Source: JAVKFY01 sp040223615 (lineage in GTDB: Bacteria > Pseudomonadota > Alphaproteobacteria > GCA-2731375). From it: a DNA stretch of 64,000 nt. The notes under the pieces are model-generated. The model saw only the letters and a list, made by a program, of their open reading frames with translations, ran no database searches and was not told the origin of the DNA. Shown in pieces: positions 17,455 through 25,362 of this stretch (its first letter is position 1; every line of letters begins with the position of its first letter). The translations under genes and the position numbers were made by a program. The stretch covers positions 1 through 64,000 of the forward strand of contig JAVKFY010000011.1 in the NCBI GenBank assembly GCA_040223615.1, in the 5' to 3' direction.

Positions 17455-18026
17455 CGCGCCGCCGCACCGAGACGGCGCAGGCGGTCCAGCCAAGTGGCGG
17501 CGTCGCGTAGGGCGTCCACGCCGCCGACCACGGTATGGCGCACCGGCGCCACGCCGACGAACTTGAGGATGTTGCGCTCCAGGCTGCGCAGGCTGTGCGA
17601 GAAGTAGAACAGGCGATAGGCCAGCGCCGGCATGCCCATGGTCACCACGACCCGGGCCGAGCGGCCCCGGAGCCGGGGCTTCCAGCCGAGGCCGCCGACC
17701 TCGAAGGCGAAGCCGGGCCGCAGCACCTGCTCCAGCCAGCCCTTCAGCAGCGCCGGCATGGTGCCGAGCCACAGCGGATAGACGATCACCAGATGCTCAG
17801 CCCATTCGATCGCCTGCTGGCCGAGCCGCGCCACGGGTGGCGGCTCGCCGGCGTCGAAGTCGGCCTTCGACCGCAATAGCGGAACGTCGAGACGCGCGAC
17901 CTCGATCCGTCGCACCTCATGCCCCGCCGCCCGCGCGCCCTCGGCATAGGCGTCCGCCAGGGCGTGACACAGGTGTTCGTCGGCCGGATCCGGGTGGCCC
18001 TGGACGATGAGGATGCGTCTGGCCAT
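17451..18026 (-). CDS. NAD(P)H-dependent flavodoxin-fold oxidoreductase (quinone reductase-like)
   Basis: The 191-residue protein (from ATG 18026; an upstream ATG at 18062 would add 12 residues) fits the NQO/MdaB/KefF family. These FMN or FAD enzymes reduce quinones by two electrons in the cytoplasm. Landmarks are ILIVQGHPDPADEHLCHALA at the N-terminus, the flavin-loop segment VIVYPLWLGTMPALLKGWLE and VGGLGWKPRLRGRSARVVVT. It lies between two dodecin genes that both run towards or past it on the opposite strand, giving a compact flavin-themed group. Substrate not determined. Confidence 0.88.
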   Translation of the reverse strand: MARRILIVQGHPDPADEHLCHALADAYAEGARAAGHEVRRIEVARLDVPLLRSKADFDAGEPPPVARLGQQAIEWAEHLVIVYPLWLGTMPALLKGWLEQVLRPGFAFEVGGLGWKPRLRGRSARVVVTMGMPALAYRLFYFSHSLRSLERNILKFVGVAPVRHTVVGGVDALRDAATWLDRLRRLGAAAR

Positions 18027-18158
18027 CGCACCAATGATCGCCGACGGCGACGGCGGCGGCATTGATCCAGAGCAACCCAGCCATAGGCCGTCGCGATCGA
18101 TGGCACCATTTGCGAGCTTGCGCGTTGACCCTCGTCAGCACTCGAAAGGAGAAGATTC

Positions 18159-18371
18159 ATGGACAAGGGCACGCGCGTCATGACCGAACTCGTCGGCACT
18201 TCCGACGAGTCCATTACCGACGCAATCGATAACGCCATCGCCACGGCCGGGAAAACCGTGCGCAACCTGGAGTGGTTCCATGTCACCGACGTCCGCGGCA
18301 GCGTCGAGGACGGCAAGGTGGCGCAGTACCAGGTCGCGGTAAAGCTCGGCTTCCGTCACGAATCGAGCTAG
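18159..18371 (+). CDS. Dodecin flavin-binding protein, copy 2
   Basis: A 70-residue dodecin paralogous to the one at 17245; the two share the majority of positions by eye (VGTS-ES-DAI-A-ATAG-T-RN--WF-V-DVRGS--DGKV). The tryptophan in NLEWFHV and glutamine in AQYQVAVKL are kept, so flavin binding is expected. The N-terminus MDKGTRVMTEL offers a second start at Met8, but AAAGGAG upstream fits ATG 18159. It ends 11 bases before the convergent gcvPB stop. Different surface residues from copy 1 leave open mixed dodecamers or separate roles. Confidence 0.92.
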   Translation: MDKGTRVMTELVGTSDESITDAIDNAIATAGKTVRNLEWFHVTDVRGSVEDGKVAQYQVAVKLGFRHESS

Positions 18372-18382
18372 GCGAAGACCCC

Positions 18383-19933
18383 CTACTCCGCTGCCTCCAT
18401 GACGCCCGGGCGCCAGCGCAGGATTGGTTTACGGGCCGCCGCGGTTTCGTCCAAGCGACGGCGCGGCGCCAGGCGCGGGGCCTCGTGGAACAGATCGGCA
18501 TCGCCCGCCTTGGCCCGCTCGGCCAGATGGCGGAGCGTGCCGATCAGCATGTCGATGCTGGCCTTGCTCTCGGTCTCGGTCGGCTCGATCAGCATGGCGC
18601 CGTGGACCACCAGCGGGAAGTACATGGTCATCGGGTGGAAGCCCTCGTCGATCATCGCCTTGGCGAAGTCGAGCGTGCTGACGCCCGTGTCCTTGAGGAA
18701 GCGGTCGTCGAACAGCGCCTCGTGCATGCACGGGCCGTCGAAGGACGGCGTCATCACGTCCTGCAGGCTGGCAAGGATGTAGTTCGCGTTCAGCACCGAG
18801 TCGTCGGCGACCTGGCGCAGCCCGTCCGACCCGTGGCTCAGCATGTAGGTGAGCGCGCGGGTGAACATGCCCATCTGGCCGTGGAAGCCCTTCAGGCGGC
18901 CGAAGCTCTTGCCGCCGGCGTCCTGCTCGACCAGACGCCAGCCCTCGCCGTCCTGCACCACCGTGGGCAGCGGCGCGAACGGCGCCAGTTCCGCCGTCAG
19001 GACCACCGGGCCGGAGCCGGGGCCGCCGCCGCCATGCGGGGTGGAGAAGGTCTTGTGCAGGTTGATGTGCATGCAGTCGATGCCGAGGTCGCCCGGCCGC
19101 ACCCGCCCGACGATGGCATTGAAGTTGGCGCCGTCGCAGTAGAACAGCGCGCCAGCCTCGTGCACGGCTTGCGCGATCTCGACGATGTCGGTCTCGAACA
19201 GGCCGCAGGTGTTGGGGTTGGTCAGCATGATCGCGGCAACGCGGTCGTTCAGCTTCTCGCGCAGCGCGGCGAGGTCGACACGGCCGCGGGCGTCGGCTGG
19301 AATCGACTCGACGCGGTAGCCGCACATCGCCGCCGTCGCCGGGTTGGTGCCGTGCGCCGATTCCGGCACCAGCACGATCTCACGCGCATCGCCGCGGTCT
19401 TCCAGGCAGGCCCGGATCGCCATCAGGCCGCAGAGTTCGCCGGCGGCACCCGCGGCGGGCGACATCGCCACGGCCGGCATGCCGGTGAGCGTCTTCAGCC
19501 AGGTCGCCAGCTCGTCGATGCAGGCCAGCGCACCCTGCACGGTCGCCGGCGGCTGCATCGGGTGCAGTTCGGCGAAGCCCGGCATGCGCGCGACCTTCTC
19601 GTTCAGGCGCGGGTTGTGCTTCATCGTGCAAGAGCCGAGCGGGTAGAGCCCGGCGTCGATCGAGTAGTTCTTGCGGGAGAGGCGCACGTAGTGGCGCACC
19701 ACCTGCGGCTCCGACAGGCCCGGCAGGCCGATCGGCGCGGTGCGGGCCAGCGTGCCAAGACGGCTGGTGGCGTCGGCCGGCGGCTCGGGCCAGTCGGCGC
19801 CGGAGCGGCCGGGCGAATCCAACTCGAAGATCAGCGGCTCCTCGTGGTCGAGGCCACTGTGGCCGCTGGCGGTCTCGGGCAGCGCCGAGGCGGCGCCGTC
19901 GCGATGGCGGGAGAGATCGGCGGAGTGGGTCAT
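18383..19933 (-). CDS. gcvPB: Glycine dehydrogenase (decarboxylating) subunit 2
   Basis: The PLP-carrying half of the split P-protein; it decarboxylates glycine and passes the aminomethyl group to lipoyl-GcvH. The 516-residue protein starts with ATG at 19933 and has the PLP lysine in HINLHKTFSTPHGGGGPG, preceded by NANTCGLFE-like LTNPNTCGLFETDI and GSCTMKHNPRLNE. Length suits the two-subunit form. Its ATG overlaps the TGA of gcvPA (ATGA at 19930-19933), a sign of translational coupling, and it is the last gene of gcvT-H-PA-PB. The frame is open further upstream, which could mislead gene callers into a longer product; the coupled ATG is much better supported. Confidence 0.96.
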   Translation of the reverse strand: MTHSADLSRHRDGAASALPETASGHSGLDHEEPLIFELDSPGRSGADWPEPPADATSRLGTLARTAPIGLPGLSEPQVVRHYVRLSRKNYSIDAGLYPLGSCTMKHNPRLNEKVARMPGFAELHPMQPPATVQGALACIDELATWLKTLTGMPAVAMSPAAGAAGELCGLMAIRACLEDRGDAREIVLVPESAHGTNPATAAMCGYRVESIPADARGRVDLAALREKLNDRVAAIMLTNPNTCGLFETDIVEIAQAVHEAGALFYCDGANFNAIVGRVRPGDLGIDCMHINLHKTFSTPHGGGGPGSGPVVLTAELAPFAPLPTVVQDGEGWRLVEQDAGGKSFGRLKGFHGQMGMFTRALTYMLSHGSDGLRQVADDSVLNANYILASLQDVMTPSFDGPCMHEALFDDRFLKDTGVSTLDFAKAMIDEGFHPMTMYFPLVVHGAMLIEPTETESKASIDMLIGTLRHLAERAKAGDADLFHEAPRLAPRRRLDETAAARKPILRWRPGVMEAAE

Positions 19934-21282
19934 CCCTGCACCTCCTTCAGCGCGGTGGCGAGCGCGGCGATGTCGTCGTCGCTCACGGTCTCGGTGGCCG
20001 CCACCAGCATCACGTCGTCCAGCTCCGCCGCATCGGGCCACAGCCGCGTCGCCGGCACGCCGGCCAGCACGCCGAAGTCGGCCAGCGCGTCGACGACCTT
20101 CGATGCCGGTTTCTTCAGCCGTACCGCGAACTCGTTGAAGTAGACCGGCGTCAGCAGCTCGCAGCCGGCGCCGACCAACGCGTCGGCGGTCGCCGCCGCA
20201 CGCGCCATGTTGAGGCCGGCGAGGTCGCGCAAACCGCGTTCGCCGAGCAGCGACAGGTGGATGGTGAAGGCGAGGCTGCACAGGCCGGAATTGGTGCAGA
20301 TGTTGGACGTCGCCTTCTCGCGCCGGATGTGCTGCTCGCGGGTGGAGAGCGTCAGCACGTAGCCGCGCCGGCCGTCGCTGTCGACGGTCTCGCCGGCGAG
20401 CCTGCCCGGCATGTTGCGCACGAACTTCTCGCGGCTCGCGAACAGGCCGAGATACGGCCCGCCGAAGCCCAGCGGATTGCCCAGCGACTGCCCTTCGCAG
20501 ACGACGATGTCGGCGCCCATGTCGCCCGGCGGCATCGCCGCGCCCAGCGACAGGATCTCGGTGACCACGACGACCAGCAGCGCGCCCTTGGCCTGTACCG
20601 CCTGGGCCAGTGGGCGCAGGTCGCGGAGGTTGCCGAAGGCGTCGGGGTTCTGCACCACCACACACGCCGTTGTGTCGTCGACCCGCTCGGCGAGGCCGTC
20701 GAGGTCGTCGCCCAGCACCGGCGCGGCGCTGTCGACCTGCATATGCCCGGAATAGCGGGTCATGGTGCGCACCACGTCGCGGTAGTGCGGGTGCAGGTTG
20801 CCGGCCAGCACGGCACGATGCCGGCGGGTCACGCGGGCGGCCATCAGCACCGCCTCGGCACATGCGCTGGCGCCGTCATAGAGCGAGGCGTTGGCCACCT
20901 CCATGCCGGTCAGCAGCGCCACCTGGGTCTGGAACTCGAACAGGTATTGCAGCGTGCCCTGGCTGACTTCGGGCTGGTACGGCGTGTACGAGGTCAGGAA
21001 CTCGGAGCGCTGGATCAGGTGGTCGACGGCGGCCGGGATGTGGTGGCGATAAGCGCCGGCGCCCAGGAAACACGGCGCGTCGGCGGCCGACAGATTCTGC
21101 CTGGCCAGGGCCGCCATGTGCCGCTCGACCGCCAACTCGCTGGCGTGCGGCGGCAGGTCGTCCAGCGGCGCCGAGAGGCGCGCCGAGGCCGGCACGTCGG
21201 CGAACAGCTCGTCGACCGTGGCGGCGCCGATCGTCCGCAGCATTGCGGCGCGATCAGCCTCGGTATGCGGCAGGTACCTCAA
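19930..21282 (-). CDS. gcvPA: Glycine dehydrogenase (decarboxylating) subunit 1
   Basis: The 450-residue partner subunit of the split P-protein, structurally a PLP-enzyme fold without the cofactor lysine. The N-terminal RYLPHTEADRAAMLRTIGA, SFLGAGAYRHHIPA-like CFLGAGAYRHHIPAAVDHL, FEFQTQVALLTGMEVANASL and the late CTNSGLCSLAFTIHLSLLG segments are characteristic. The start is TTG at 21282; conserved sequence begins there, and it shares TTGA with the TGA stop of gcvH, so reinitiation by the same ribosome is likely. Regulation comes from the glycine riboswitch before gcvT. Confidence 0.95.
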   Translation of the reverse strand: MRYLPHTEADRAAMLRTIGAATVDELFADVPASARLSAPLDDLPPHASELAVERHMAALARQNLSAADAPCFLGAGAYRHHIPAAVDHLIQRSEFLTSYTPYQPEVSQGTLQYLFEFQTQVALLTGMEVANASLYDGASACAEAVLMAARVTRRHRAVLAGNLHPHYRDVVRTMTRYSGHMQVDSAAPVLGDDLDGLAERVDDTTACVVVQNPDAFGNLRDLRPLAQAVQAKGALLVVVVTEILSLGAAMPPGDMGADIVVCEGQSLGNPLGFGGPYLGLFASREKFVRNMPGRLAGETVDSDGRRGYVLTLSTREQHIRREKATSNICTNSGLCSLAFTIHLSLLGERGLRDLAGLNMARAAATADALVGAGCELLTPVYFNEFAVRLKKPASKVVDALADFGVLAGVPATRLWPDAAELDDVMLVAATETVSDDDIAALATALKEVQG

Positions 21283-21659
21283 TCGTCCAGCTCCTCGACG
21301 AACTTGGCGTAGTCGTCGGCCGACATCAGGGCGTCGAACTGCGCCTTGTCGGCGATCTTCAGGCGGAAGAACCAGCCCTCGCCCTCCGGGTCCTCGTTGA
21401 CGCCGGCGGGGTTGTCGACCACGGCCTGGTTGCCCTCGACGATCTCGCCGTCGAGCGGGGCATAGAGCTCGGCCGCCGCCTTCACCGATTCGATCACCGC
21501 GGCCTCGTCGCCGGTGCTGAAGGCCCGGCCGTTATCGGGCAGCTCAACGAACACCACGTCACCGAGCTGCTCGGCGGCGAACTTGGTGATGCCGCAGGTG
21601 CCGACGTCGCCGTCGAGCCGCACCCATTCGTGGTCCTTGGTGTAGCGGGTTTCTGCCAT
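21279..21659 (-). CDS. gcvH: Glycine cleavage system H protein
   Basis: The 126-residue lipoyl carrier shuttles the aminomethyl group between the P and T proteins. It opens RYTKDHEWVRLDGDVGTCGI, carries the lipoylated lysine in AVIESVKAAAELYAP (about residue 61) and ends in an acidic helix. Its ATG is 7 bases downstream of the gcvT stop; its TGA overlaps the TTG start of gcvPA. All these features are standard for the family. Confidence 0.97.
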   Translation of the reverse strand: MAETRYTKDHEWVRLDGDVGTCGITKFAAEQLGDVVFVELPDNGRAFSTGDEAAVIESVKAAAELYAPLDGEIVEGNQAVVDNPAGVNEDPEGEGWFFRLKIADKAQFDALMSADDYAKFVEELDD

Positions 21660-21666
21660 GGTGCCC

Positions 21667-22782
21667 TCACTTGCCCCGGTAATAGCGCTGCGTCACGAAC
21701 GGCATTTTCGCCACCTGGGCGTCGTGCCGCTTGCCGCGGATGGTCAGCCCGACGGGAGTGTCGGCCTTGGCGTGTTCGACGGCGACGTAGCCCATCGCCA
21801 CCGGCCCCTCGACGGTCGGCCCGAAGCCGCCGCTGGTGATGGTGCCGATGGGGGTGCCGTCGGTGTCGGTGATCTCGGTGCCCTCGCGGGCCGGCGCACG
21901 ACCGGCCGGGCGGATGCCGACGCGGCGGCGGGTGACGCCCTCGCTCAGGTGCTTCTGGATCGCCGCCGCGCCGAGGAAGCCGCCCTCCTCGCGCCGACGC
22001 TTGCCGATCGACCAGGTCAGCGCCGCTTCGACCGGCGTGGTCGTGGTGTCGATGTCGTGGCCGTAGAGGCACAGACCCGCTTCGAGGCGCAGCGAGTCGC
22101 GCGCGCCGAGCCCGACCGGAAGCACCGCCTCGTCGGCCAGCAGCAGTTCCGCCAGTTCCACCGCGCGCTCGTTCGGCACGGAAATCTCGAACCCGTCCTC
22201 GCCGGTGTAGCCCGACCGGCTGACGGTGCAGGGGATGCCGGCGACGTCGAGCTGTCGAACCTGCATGAACACCATGTCGGCGCTGGCCGGCGCGTGCTTG
22301 GCGAAGACGGCGGCGGCGGCCGGCCCCTGCAACGCCAGCAGAGCGCGGTCGTCGAGGGTTTCCAGGCTCGTGCCGGCCGGCAGGTTGGCGCGCACGTGGG
22401 CGGTGTCGTCGTCCTTGCAGGCGGCGTTGAACACGGCCAGCAGATGGTCGCCCATCTGCGTGATCATCAGGTCGTCGAGGATGCCGCCGGCCTGGTTGGT
22501 GAGCTGGGTGTAGCGCATCTGGCCGGTGTCCAGGCCCTTGATGTCGCCCGGCACCAGCGCCTCGATGGCGGTGGCGGGATCGTCGCCGACCAGGCGCACC
22601 TGACCCATGTGCGAGACATCGAACAGGCCGGCTGCGGCGCGGGTATGCTTGTGCTCGGTGAGAATGCCGGCGGCATATTGCACCGGCATCTCGTAGCCGG
22701 CGAAGGGCACCATCTTGCCGCTGCGCGCGACGTGCAGGTCGTGCAGCGGGGTGCGCTTCAAATCCCCTGGTGCGTCGTCCAA
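21667..22782 (-). CDS. gcvT: Glycine cleavage system T protein (aminomethyltransferase)
   Basis: Tetrahydrofolate-dependent aminomethyltransferase, first gene of the glycine cleavage operon. From the TTG at 22782 the product is 371 residues, the usual family size, starting (M)DDAPGDLKRTPLHDLHVA and continuing KMVPFAGYEMPVQY, GLFDVSHMGQVRL and the catalytic-region GYTGEDGFEI. TTG is chosen because GGAGG lies 7 bases upstream. The frame stays open for another 102 codons to 23088, but that part is the glycine riboswitch, so a longer start is wrong. The leader between the switch and the start is about 50 bases. Confidence 0.95.
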   Translation of the reverse strand: MDDAPGDLKRTPLHDLHVARSGKMVPFAGYEMPVQYAAGILTEHKHTRAAAGLFDVSHMGQVRLVGDDPATAIEALVPGDIKGLDTGQMRYTQLTNQAGGILDDLMITQMGDHLLAVFNAACKDDDTAHVRANLPAGTSLETLDDRALLALQGPAAAAVFAKHAPASADMVFMQVRQLDVAGIPCTVSRSGYTGEDGFEISVPNERAVELAELLLADEAVLPVGLGARDSLRLEAGLCLYGHDIDTTTTPVEAALTWSIGKRRREEGGFLGAAAIQKHLSEGVTRRRVGIRPAGRAPAREGTEITDTDGTPIGTITSGGFGPTVEGPVAMGYVAVEHAKADTPVGLTIRGKRHDAQVAKMPFVTQRYYRGK

Positions 22783-22832
22783 GCCTGGCCCTCCGACATG
22801 GGTTCCGCTCACGCCACCATCGGCGCGCGCGA

Positions 22833-23054
22833 CCCCCCCTGTCGTCGGACCTGAGAGATTTCGCCGGGCCGGTCTCATTGACGAGACGTGGCCCGGACTC
22901 CCCCCTTCGGTGGGACACGCCCGGTCGATGGCGACCGTGTCCGCTATCCAGAGTTCCCGGCCCCCGCGGTCCTTTTGCCTGAGCGTTTCCGGGGCGGTTG
23001 CGCCGTCGGCGCCGACCCAACCAGTACATCTGGCGGCCGGTCTCTTCCGCGGGG
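22833..23054 (-). promoter_or_regulatory. Tandem glycine riboswitch upstream of gcvT
   Basis: Read on the minus strand, two glycine aptamers are in tandem. Aptamer I is closed by CCCCGCGG (23047-23054) with CCGCGGGG (22962-22969) and contains GGAAACGCTCAGGCAAAAGG, the class hallmark. After a short linker, aptamer II runs from CTCTGG (about 22953) to CAGGGG (about 22833) and contains CCACCGAAGGGGGGAGTC and ATCTCTCAGGTCC. This RNA class senses glycine and usually activates glycine cleavage genes. No intrinsic terminator is visible before the TTG start, so control may act on translation, but this is an inference. Confidence 0.93.
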
Positions 23055-23165
23055 TCCATCGGGTATGGCCGGCGGGCGGCGCCACCATCGAGACCGCCCA
23101 GCCGTTGCGTTCATAGTAGGGGCGAGCGTGGCAGAGTCAAACCGCGGGGCCAAAGACACCGGCCG

Positions 23166-23252
23166 AGCCCGGATGAAGCGTCAGCGTAATCCGGGAAGAA
23201 TGTCGCAGCTTGCACCAGCGCCCCGGATTTCGCTCCGCTGCATCCGGGCTAC
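23166..23252. repeat. Dispersed palindromic element, copy 2
   Basis: Starts AGCCCGGATGAAGCGTCAG and ends GCATCCGGGCTAC, with inner AATCCGGGA and CCCCGGATT arms. It has the same arms as the element at 15528-15619 and a different, shorter centre. It lies between the DAO-family gene and the glycine riboswitch, so it may separate the two minus-strand transcripts. Confidence 0.8.
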
Positions 23253-23256
23253 GGCT

Positions 23257-24306
23257 TCATATTGTCGCCGGCGGCAGTCGGTCGGGGCGGAAGGGCGACA
23301 AGTCCAGGCTCGACCGACCGTCGAGGATCAGCTCGGCCATCGCCTCGGCCGTCGCCGGCGCGTTGAGGATGCCCCAGACGCTGTGGCCGGTGGCGACATA
23401 GGCGCCGGGCGCTCCGGGCACCGCGCCGATCAGCGGCAGGCCGTCTCGGGTCACCGGGCGGTAGCAGGCCTGGCGGGCGACGATCTCCGATCGCGCCAGC
23501 ACCGGCGACAGTTCGCGGCAGATCGTCTCCAGGCGCTCGATCGCGCCGTCGTCGGGCGCGACGTCGGCCGGATCGACCGGCAACGGGCTCTCCGACGAGA
23601 TGGCGCAGACATAGGTGGTGCCGTCGGCGCGCGGGAACACCTCCGGCGACTGCTGCGTGCCGTCGGCCTCCATCACGTCGGCGAACAGCGACTGCGGCGG
23701 CACCGCGTCGCCGGTGCGAAACACCAGGCTGTGCCCCTTCAGGCCGTAGACCGCTGGCAGCGATAGCCAGCGCGCGGCCAGGATCGACCACGGCCCCATG
23801 GCGATCACCACCGCGTCGCCCTCGACTGGTTCGCCGCCGACCGCGACGCCGCGTACCGCCTCGCCGTGGCGGATCAGGCCGGTGACCTCGCCCGCAATGA
23901 TCTCGGCACCGGACGCGCGCGCCATCGCCTTGGTGAACAGCGCCGGGTGCACTTGTGCCGTGGTGCTTGGATCGCCCAACCGGCCGTGCAGCCGCACCTG
24001 GTCGGCGAGCCACGGCAGGCCCGGGCCGCCGGCGCCGGGATAGCCGGCGAAGGTGTCCAGCCGGCGGTAGCCCCAACCGTCGGCGCTTTCCTCGGCCCAT
24101 ACCCCGTGCAGGTCGAAACTGCGGCGGGCGAGTGCCGCCAGCGGCCCGCCGTCGCACCAGTCGCGGGCGAGGAAGCCGCCGGACTTGCCGGACGCCGCGT
24201 TGGCGATGCCGGCACGCTCGATCAGCACCGGCTCGGCGCCGCGCTCCGCCAGGCAGCGCGCGATCGAGGCGCCGATCGCGCCGGCACCGCAAATCAGGAC
24301 GCGCAC
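23257..24306 (-). CDS. FAD-dependent oxidoreductase, DAO (D-amino-acid/glycine oxidase) family
   Basis: The 349-residue protein starts with GTG at 24306 and shows the dinucleotide motif VLICGAGAIGASIARCLAERG, the GKSGGFLARDW loop and a C-terminal FAD segment YRPVTRDGLPLIGAVPGAPG...GHSVWGILNAPATAEAM. The DAO fold oxidises amines or amino acids such as glycine, sarcosine, proline or D-amino acids. It is upstream of the glycine cleavage operon on the same strand, so a glycine- or sarcosine-related substrate is plausible, but the riboswitch and a repeat element intervene and the substrate is not shown. A second frame here is also open but lacks the family motifs. Confidence 0.88.
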   Translation of the reverse strand: MRVLICGAGAIGASIARCLAERGAEPVLIERAGIANAASGKSGGFLARDWCDGGPLAALARRSFDLHGVWAEESADGWGYRRLDTFAGYPGAGGPGLPWLADQVRLHGRLGDPSTTAQVHPALFTKAMARASGAEIIAGEVTGLIRHGEAVRGVAVGGEPVEGDAVVIAMGPWSILAARWLSLPAVYGLKGHSLVFRTGDAVPPQSLFADVMEADGTQQSPEVFPRADGTTYVCAISSESPLPVDPADVAPDDGAIERLETICRELSPVLARSEIVARQACYRPVTRDGLPLIGAVPGAPGAYVATGHSVWGILNAPATAEAMAELILDGRSSLDLSPFRPDRLPPATI

Positions 24307-24360
24307 AGGAACGTCCCTGGCGTGGTCACCGTCCCACGAACATCCTCCGCCCGGTCGGAA

Positions 24361-24440
24361 ATGGCCGGATCAAGCCCGGCCATGGCGGTTTTATTTTGTA
24401 ACTTCAATAGCTTCGTCATGCTCGGGCTTGACCCGAGCAT
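24361..24440. repeat. Pair of intergenic hairpin repeats
   Basis: Two perfect stems lie in the 165-base gap: ATGGCCGG/CCGGCCAT (24361-24383) and ATGCTCGGG/CCCGAGCAT (24418-24440). Flanking words such as GTCATG and CTTGACCCGAG resemble short palindromes widely scattered in alphaproteobacterial chromosomes. They may help end transcription of the DAO gene region or the lipoprotein unit; no gene is present between them. Confidence 0.55.
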
Positions 24441-24471
24441 CTTCTGGAAGCGTCATGACGGGCTCCGCAAT

Positions 24472-25002
24472 CTAGCGCGCGCGGTTGCGCTGCAACTGGT
24501 CCTCGGAGACCTGTAGCCCGATGATGATCTCGTAGGCGGCGGCGGATTCATCGGGCAGGAGCTGGATGGTCTGGTCGACCTCCTCGCGCACGCCGGCGCG
24601 GCGGCGGCTCTCGGGAAACTCGATCTCGGAATCGAAGATTCGCTTGGCCAGGATCTCGTCCTCGCCCTTGGTCACGGCGACGAAATAGGGCACGCGCATC
24701 GCCGCGCCCTCCGCGGCCGGGCCGCGGGTGAAGATCAGGTCGATGGCCACTGACATGCGCAAGGTCAGGTCGTCGTACTTGCAGGTCGCGCGGACGTCGG
24801 CGATGTCGACGGTGTAGCGCACATCGAGCAGGTCGCGGCCCGCCCCCGGACGGTATTCGGTGATGCGTCCCGTATCGCGCAGCACGGCCAGGCCCGGACA
24901 CGGCCGCAGTTCCTTCTTGGAGAAGGGGTTGAGGCTGTCGGTGCACGACGGCAGCACCGCGGCCAGCGCGGCCACGGCGGCGAGTTGCGCGAGGCGTCTC
25001 AA
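24472..25002 (-). CDS. Putative lipoprotein, unknown function
   Basis: A 176-residue protein with a lipoprotein signal: a hydrophobic run after MRRLAQLAAVAAL, then a lipobox VLPSC at about residues 16-20. The mature part is mostly beta-rich with charged turns (FAVTKGEDEILAKRIF-like VAVTKGEDEILAKRI) and resembles no family I can name. The start is TTG at 25002, which overlaps the TGA of the CDGSH gene in TTGA, the same coupling seen between gcvH and gcvPA. The signal and lipobox make sense only from this start. Envelope location is well supported; role is unknown. Confidence 0.78.
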   Translation of the reverse strand: MRRLAQLAAVAALAAVLPSCTDSLNPFSKKELRPCPGLAVLRDTGRITEYRPGAGRDLLDVRYTVDIADVRATCKYDDLTLRMSVAIDLIFTRGPAAEGAAMRVPYFVAVTKGEDEILAKRIFDSEIEFPESRRRAGVREEVDQTIQLLPDESAAAYEIIIGLQVSEDQLQRNRAR

Positions 25003-25238
25003 AGCTGGTTGTGGGTGCCGTCGCACAGCGGCGACTTGCCGCTGGCCTTGCAGCCGCAGAAAAACACGTTGCGGTCGGCATCGGCCTTGAACTCGACCGG
25101 CGTGAATGCGGTGTCCTTGTGGCTGCCGTCGCAGAACGGCTGGCGCCTGCTCTGGCCGCAGGCGCACCACCAGTAGCTGCGCCCGGCCTTGACCTCGACC
25201 TGGAAAGGCGACTTCTGCGCGATTACCGGATCGGCCAT
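24999..25238 (-). CDS. CDGSH iron-sulfur domain protein
   Basis: The 79-residue protein contains two CDGSH-type 2Fe-2S motifs, CACGQSRRQPFCDGSH and CGCKASGKSPLCDGTH, each with the three-cysteine, one-histidine ligand set of this family. Proteins of this type act in redox or iron-sulfur transfer. ATG at 25238 is the natural start before MADPVIAQKSPFQVEV. The stop overlaps the start of the lipoprotein gene, so the two are translated from one mRNA. It is divergent from ispH. Confidence 0.93.
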   Translation of the reverse strand: MADPVIAQKSPFQVEVKAGRSYWWCACGQSRRQPFCDGSHKDTAFTPVEFKADADRNVFFCGCKASGKSPLCDGTHNQL

Positions 25239-25362
25239 GGCTTCGCTTTCCTCTAAACGCGGGCTGTAATAGGGTCGGCGCGCCGCCGACCGGCCCCGCA
25301 CCATAGGCGAACCGGTCGCGGCCGCACAAGCGGCGGCCGGTGGCACAAATAGTGAGTTTTGC

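Noticed and set aside
18272..20143. Plus-strand ORF of about 620 codons antisense to gcvPB/gcvPA
   Set aside because: Low-complexity arginine-rich product, no motifs, fully opposite two confident enzyme genes.
19934..20863. Extended N-terminus for gcvPB in the same frame
   Set aside because: The extension lies inside gcvPA and is arginine-rich; the ATG in the ATGA overlap gives the family length.
22783..23088. Upstream extension of gcvT by about 100 codons
   Set aside because: The stretch is the tandem glycine riboswitch, and the resulting residues have no family match.
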